7,554 nt of DNA from an uncultured Rhizobiaceae group bacterium (GTDB taxonomy: Bacteria; Pseudomonadota; Alphaproteobacteria; Rhizobiales; Rhizobiaceae). The position numbers and the translations under genes are program-made. This document shows positions 5,767-7,554 of the stretch, piece after piece. The stretch is taken from NCBI GenBank assembly GCA_905479965.1, contig CAJQOR010000337.1, positions 1 through 7,554 on the forward strand. Reading direction: 5' to 3'. The notes below the pieces were generated by a model. The model had not been told where the DNA came from. It saw only the letters and a list, made by a program, of their open reading frames with translations, and did no database searches. Position 1 is the stretch's first letter, and the number at the start of each line of letters is the position of its first letter.

Positions 5767-5964
5767 CTAGCTCGCAGAGCTAACGGAATTATCATTATTT
5801 GCCGACATTAACAGACGTTTGAACTGCGCTCGCCAGCGGTAATATGTTGTGTCTGCGATGCCAGCATCTTGGCATGCTTTAAACACGCGGGCTCCATTGG
5901 CTCGGCTTTTTTCAATTTTTTTGACCAATGAAATCGCCTCGGATTTTGAATATTTTTTGAGCAT
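5767..5964 (-). CDS. Orphan transposase-like helix-turn-helix protein (65 aa)
   Basis: The product is 65 residues. A short basic N-terminal helix (YSKSEAISLVKKIEKS) leads to a helix-turn-helix at about 27-47 that reads VFKACQDAGIADTTYYRWR. This is the form found at the N-terminus of IS3-type OrfA transposase subunits (GIS..TYYRW). The usual OrfA leucine zipper is missing; the protein ends with a polar tail, SANNDNSVSSAS. I see no OrfB, no IS ends and no target duplication nearby. The gene has a good ribosome binding site (AAGGA, seven bases before ATG) and lies between the binding-protein and permease genes of an importer operon, in the same direction. It may be an IS relic, or a captured DNA-binding domain acting as a local regulator. 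That role is inference. Confidence 0.7.
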   Translation of the reverse strand: MLKKYSKSEAISLVKKIEKSRANGARVFKACQDAGIADTTYYRWRAQFKRLLMSANNDNSVSSAS

Positions 5965-5975
5965 AATAAATCCTT

Positions 5976-6011
5976 AAAAAATGCCAGTCTGCATATAAAA
6001 TCCAGACTGGC
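5976..6011 (-). terminator. Strong hairpin plus U-tract after the binding-protein gene (terminator or attenuator)
   Basis: On the minus strand GCCAGTCTG (6011-6003) pairs perfectly with CAGACTGGC (5991-5983) around an 11-base loop, and ATTTTTT follows (5982-5976). It starts about 20 bases after the SBP stop. This is a good intrinsic terminator. Since importer genes continue beyond it in the same direction, it probably acts in part, giving more binding protein than permease, and it may also protect the 3' end of the SBP message. The ribosome binding site of the HTH gene begins right after the U-tract. Confidence 0.85.
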
Positions 6012-6031
6012 TTTGTTGCGTTGGAAGGGTG

Positions 6032-7195
6032 TTATTGGAGGGTAGCCCAGAAAACACCGCTTGCTTTTATCGGAAGGAACTTGTCATGTAGTTCCTTGAA
6101 GGTTTCCACTGGGTCCAGCTCGGTGAACTCGTCTGGGTGAAACCATTTTGCAAATGCTTGCAACGCAACAAAATGATAAGGGCTATTGTAAAATTGGTGA
6201 TAAACAGTGTGGAAGCGTTTGTTCTTCACAGCATCCATTGTTGACCAGCCATTACGTTCGGCTAGGCCTTTTAGTCTGTCTTGAACGGCTTCGTCGGTGG
6301 CATCATAACCAAGCAGAACGGCAGTCACAGCCGGGCGCGCAACAGACCAGTTTGCGCCGGTACCGATGATGATTTCTGGTTTGTCTGCTAGAACCGCTTC
6401 AAAGCTTGCATTACCGCGAAAACCTGGGAGTTTAATAGAGCCCCAATTTTGACCACCAGCTTCATCGATTAGGCGTCCGAGATTGGCACTGCCAAAGGTG
6501 CTGCAGCAACTATCAGGGTTCCAACCAGCAGCGTTTTCAAGGAATACAAGTGGGCGATCTTCGTTGCCCATGCCATCAACGACATTGGTCACTCGACGCA
6601 TTTGTTGGATGTAGTAATCGACAAATTCTTGCGCGTTCTCTTCTTGATCAAACACGCGGCCCAACAATTGTAAGCTTGGGACAGTGTTTTGTGTAGGGCG
6701 TTGGCGGAAGTCAACAAATATAACTGGAATTCCTGCTTTATCCAGATTTTCAATCACCCCTGTTTCCTGTGCTTTGAGTAAGTTGCCTAAGTTTAAGATT
6801 ACCAAATCAGCATTTAGCGAGATGGCACTTTCAATGCTGAAATCACCTGAATAGGGACTGCCAAAGTTCTTAATTCCATCCTCGATACTCGGGTATTTTG
6901 CTTTGTATTTTTCAAATGCATCTGGATCATATTGGATTAGATCATCCTTCCAACCGATCACACGTTCAAAAGGGTTTTTACGATCAAGAACAGCGACTGA
7001 ATAAATCATGCGGCCTTCACCAAGGATAACGCGTTCTGCGCCTTTTTTAACTTCAACGGTACGTCCTGCAATATCCGTCACCGATATCCGTTCCTTTTCC
7101 ATTGCCGATGCTTGGACAACAGACATTGCCATGAAAGCGGACAACATGAGGGGGATAACTCGACCCAGATTTGGGCGAGAAAATTTGATAAACAT
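6032..7195 (-). CDS. Periplasmic iron-chelate-type substrate-binding protein of an ABC importer
   Basis: The product has 387 residues. The signal peptide runs to about residue 31, with likely cleavage after VVQASA. The mature protein begins ERISVTDIAGRTVEVKKGAE, the standard opening of the COG0614/PF01497 binding-protein fold. Later come LNADLVILNLG, the GIPVIFVDFR strand, LLGRVF, and the second lobe with ADKPEIIIGTGANW. It would capture a ferric chelate or similar metal complex in the periplasm and pass it to the permease encoded downstream. A Cys-Cys pair occurs in NPDSCCSTFG (about 228-229). The ATG at 7195 has GGAGA at good spacing; the TTG at 7207 overlaps that site and is rejected. Two IRO-like operators lie upstream. 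The exact ligand is unknown, and no TonB-dependent receptor gene is in the window. Confidence 0.9.
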   Translation of the reverse strand: MFIKFSRPNLGRVIPLMLSAFMAMSVVQASAMEKERISVTDIAGRTVEVKKGAERVILGEGRMIYSVAVLDRKNPFERVIGWKDDLIQYDPDAFEKYKAKYPSIEDGIKNFGSPYSGDFSIESAISLNADLVILNLGNLLKAQETGVIENLDKAGIPVIFVDFRQRPTQNTVPSLQLLGRVFDQEENAQEFVDYYIQQMRRVTNVVDGMGNEDRPLVFLENAAGWNPDSCCSTFGSANLGRLIDEAGGQNWGSIKLPGFRGNASFEAVLADKPEIIIGTGANWSVARPAVTAVLLGYDATDEAVQDRLKGLAERNGWSTMDAVKNKRFHTVYHQFYNSPYHFVALQAFAKWFHPDEFTELDPVETFKELHDKFLPIKASGVFWATLQ

Positions 7196-7208
7196 AGCAA
7201 TCTCCAAT

Positions 7209-7225
7209 TCGAGTTAAAGGCTCGA
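7209..7225 (-). promoter_or_regulatory. Small leader hairpin next to the SBP ribosome binding site
   Basis: TCGAG (7209-7213) and CTCGA (7221-7225) can form a 5-bp stem with a 7-base loop, four bases upstream of the GGAGA ribosome binding site of the binding-protein gene. It may affect message stability or ribosome access; it is short enough to be chance. Confidence 0.3.
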
Positions 7226-7234
7226 CTTTAAACT

Positions 7235-7249
7235 TGAGTAAAACACTCA
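7235..7249. promoter_or_regulatory. IRO-box-like operator 1 (TGA-N9-TCA)
   Basis: TGAGTAAAACACTCA fits the TGA-N9-TCA pattern described for RirA-bound IRO boxes of rhizobia, and its arms are extended (TGAGT/ACTCA). It lies 40 bases upstream of the SBP start, probably just downstream of the transcription start, a repressor position. It predicts repression of the importer operon when iron is plentiful. RirA binding is inferred. Confidence 0.7.
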
Positions 7250-7262
7250 TATTAATAATGGC

Positions 7263-7291
7263 AAGTAAACAAACATGACTATAAGAGTCAA
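7263..7291 (-). promoter_or_regulatory. Candidate promoter of the iron-importer operon
   Basis: TTGACT (7291-7286) is a good -35, with a weak TTACTT (7268-7263) 17 bases on, or TTTACT at 16. The predicted start near 7256 would put one IRO-like box over the -35 and spacer and the other just after +1. The -10 is poor, so placement is tentative. Confidence 0.4.
7276..7290. promoter_or_regulatory. IRO-box-like operator 2 (TGA-N9-TCA)
   Basis: TGACTATAAGAGTCA also fits TGA-N9-TCA, with extended arms TGACT/AGTCA. Its centre is 41 bases from that of operator 1, about four helical turns, so both face the same side of the DNA. Read on the minus strand it carries the same TTTAAACT extension ahead of its TGA as operator 1 has on the plus strand. 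Confidence 0.7.
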
Positions 7292-7298
7292 GTTTAAA

Positions 7299-7405
7299 AT
7301 TGAAATCATTTTTGAATAATCAAATCAATAGACAATTGCACAGGACATTGCAGTGTAAAAAAAAATGCCTCGATAAGATGATGATGTGGCCAAATTGGAG
7401 TTTAT
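7299..7405. other. Intergenic region with a U-tract downstream of the permease fragment
   Basis: No ORF is supported here. On the minus strand a run of nine T (7365-7357) follows TGGCC...GGCA about 40 bases past the permease stop. The stem would be only four pairs with a bulge, so this is at best a weak terminator for the sugar/nucleoside-type transporter operon. The rest is AT-rich sequence upstream of the iron-importer promoter. Confidence 0.4.
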
Positions 7406-7554
7406 CTAACGGGGTTCAGAGCCGTCATAGGTCTCGCCAAGTGCATAAGGGGCATGTAATTTCAATCGTGCTCCATTGGACGAGATAACAGCCAAGACTG
7501 TGATGGTTACGATAAATGGCATTGCAGATAAAAGCTGCGATGGAATGCCAATAC
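7406..7554 (-). CDS. C-terminal end of a BPD_transp_2-type ABC permease (partial)
   Basis: The last 48 codons of a gene entering from the right edge read IGIPSQLLSAMPFIVTITVL, then AVISS, and end LHAPYALGETYDGSEPR before a TAG (7408-7406). A P..LL.AMPY(F).VTI.VL..IS helix followed by AP.ALG.(P/T)(F/Y) is the usual end of permeases of the NupQ/YufQ-like and simple-sugar group (inner membrane, importing nucleosides or sugars with BmpA- or RbsB-type binding proteins). Only the last membrane helix and tail are visible, so the substrate cannot be given. It belongs to a different transport system from the iron importer that follows. Confidence 0.75.
   Translation of the reverse strand, partial: IGIPSQLLSAMPFIVTITVLAVISSNGARLKLHAPYALGETYDGSEPR

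Noticed and set aside
5767..5964. A complete IS3-type insertion sequence around the HTH gene
   Set aside because: No OrfB or DDE catalytic region, no terminal inverted repeats and no target duplication are visible; the flanks are the intact neighbours of one operon.
7357..7392. Strong terminator behind the partial permease gene
   Set aside because: The nine-T run is real but the stem before it is only four pairs with a bulge; it is noted only as a weak possibility.

Overview
The window looks like a metal-uptake and metal-handling island from an alphaproteobacterium of moderate GC content, probably Hyphomicrobiales or a relative. Clues are a cobalamin riboswitch ahead of a DUF1636 gene, a YcnI (DUF1775)-PCuAC fusion, and two TGA-N9-TCA (IRO-box-like) sites of the kind bound by the rhizobial iron regulator RirA. 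The genus is not determined. Every gene I can support lies on the minus strand, so transcription runs from high to low coordinates.

Reading in the direction of transcription: (a) 7554-7406 is the C-terminal end of a BPD_transp_2-type permease of a nucleoside or simple-sugar ABC importer. (b) 7405-7196 is a control region with two IRO-like operators around a candidate promoter. (c) 7195-3891 is a putative iron/siderophore importer operon: a periplasmic binding protein, a strong hairpin terminator or attenuator, a 65-residue transposase-like helix-turn-helix protein, a FecCD-type permease and a FecE-type ATPase; the last two genes overlap as ATGA. (d) 3782-2298 is a copper cassette: a small DUF2946-like membrane-anchored or exported protein, then a periplasmic YcnI-PCuAC fusion. 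Directly behind the fusion (2297-2109) is the decayed C-terminal end of a Sco1/SenC copper chaperone gene. (e) 2108-1843 is non-coding, with a perfect 13-bp inverted repeat. (f) 1842-1650 is a cobalamin riboswitch controlling DUF1636 (1533-1129), a BtuD/FecE-like ATPase (1132-350, ATGA overlap) and a periplasmic binding protein (336 to the left edge). This is best read as a cobalamin or corrinoid importer whose permease would lie outside the window.

The three units serve iron, copper and cobalamin, and each seems to have its own control: RirA-type operators, unidentified palindromes upstream of the copper fusion, and the riboswitch. The least expected items are the orphan transposase-like HTH gene with a good ribosome binding site inside the iron operon, the paired operators that share an extended arm in opposite orientation, the Sco remnant broken at what was probably a tyrosine codon, and a leader ORF between the riboswitch aptamer and DUF1636. 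I see no CRISPR array, tRNA, rRNA or complete insertion sequence.
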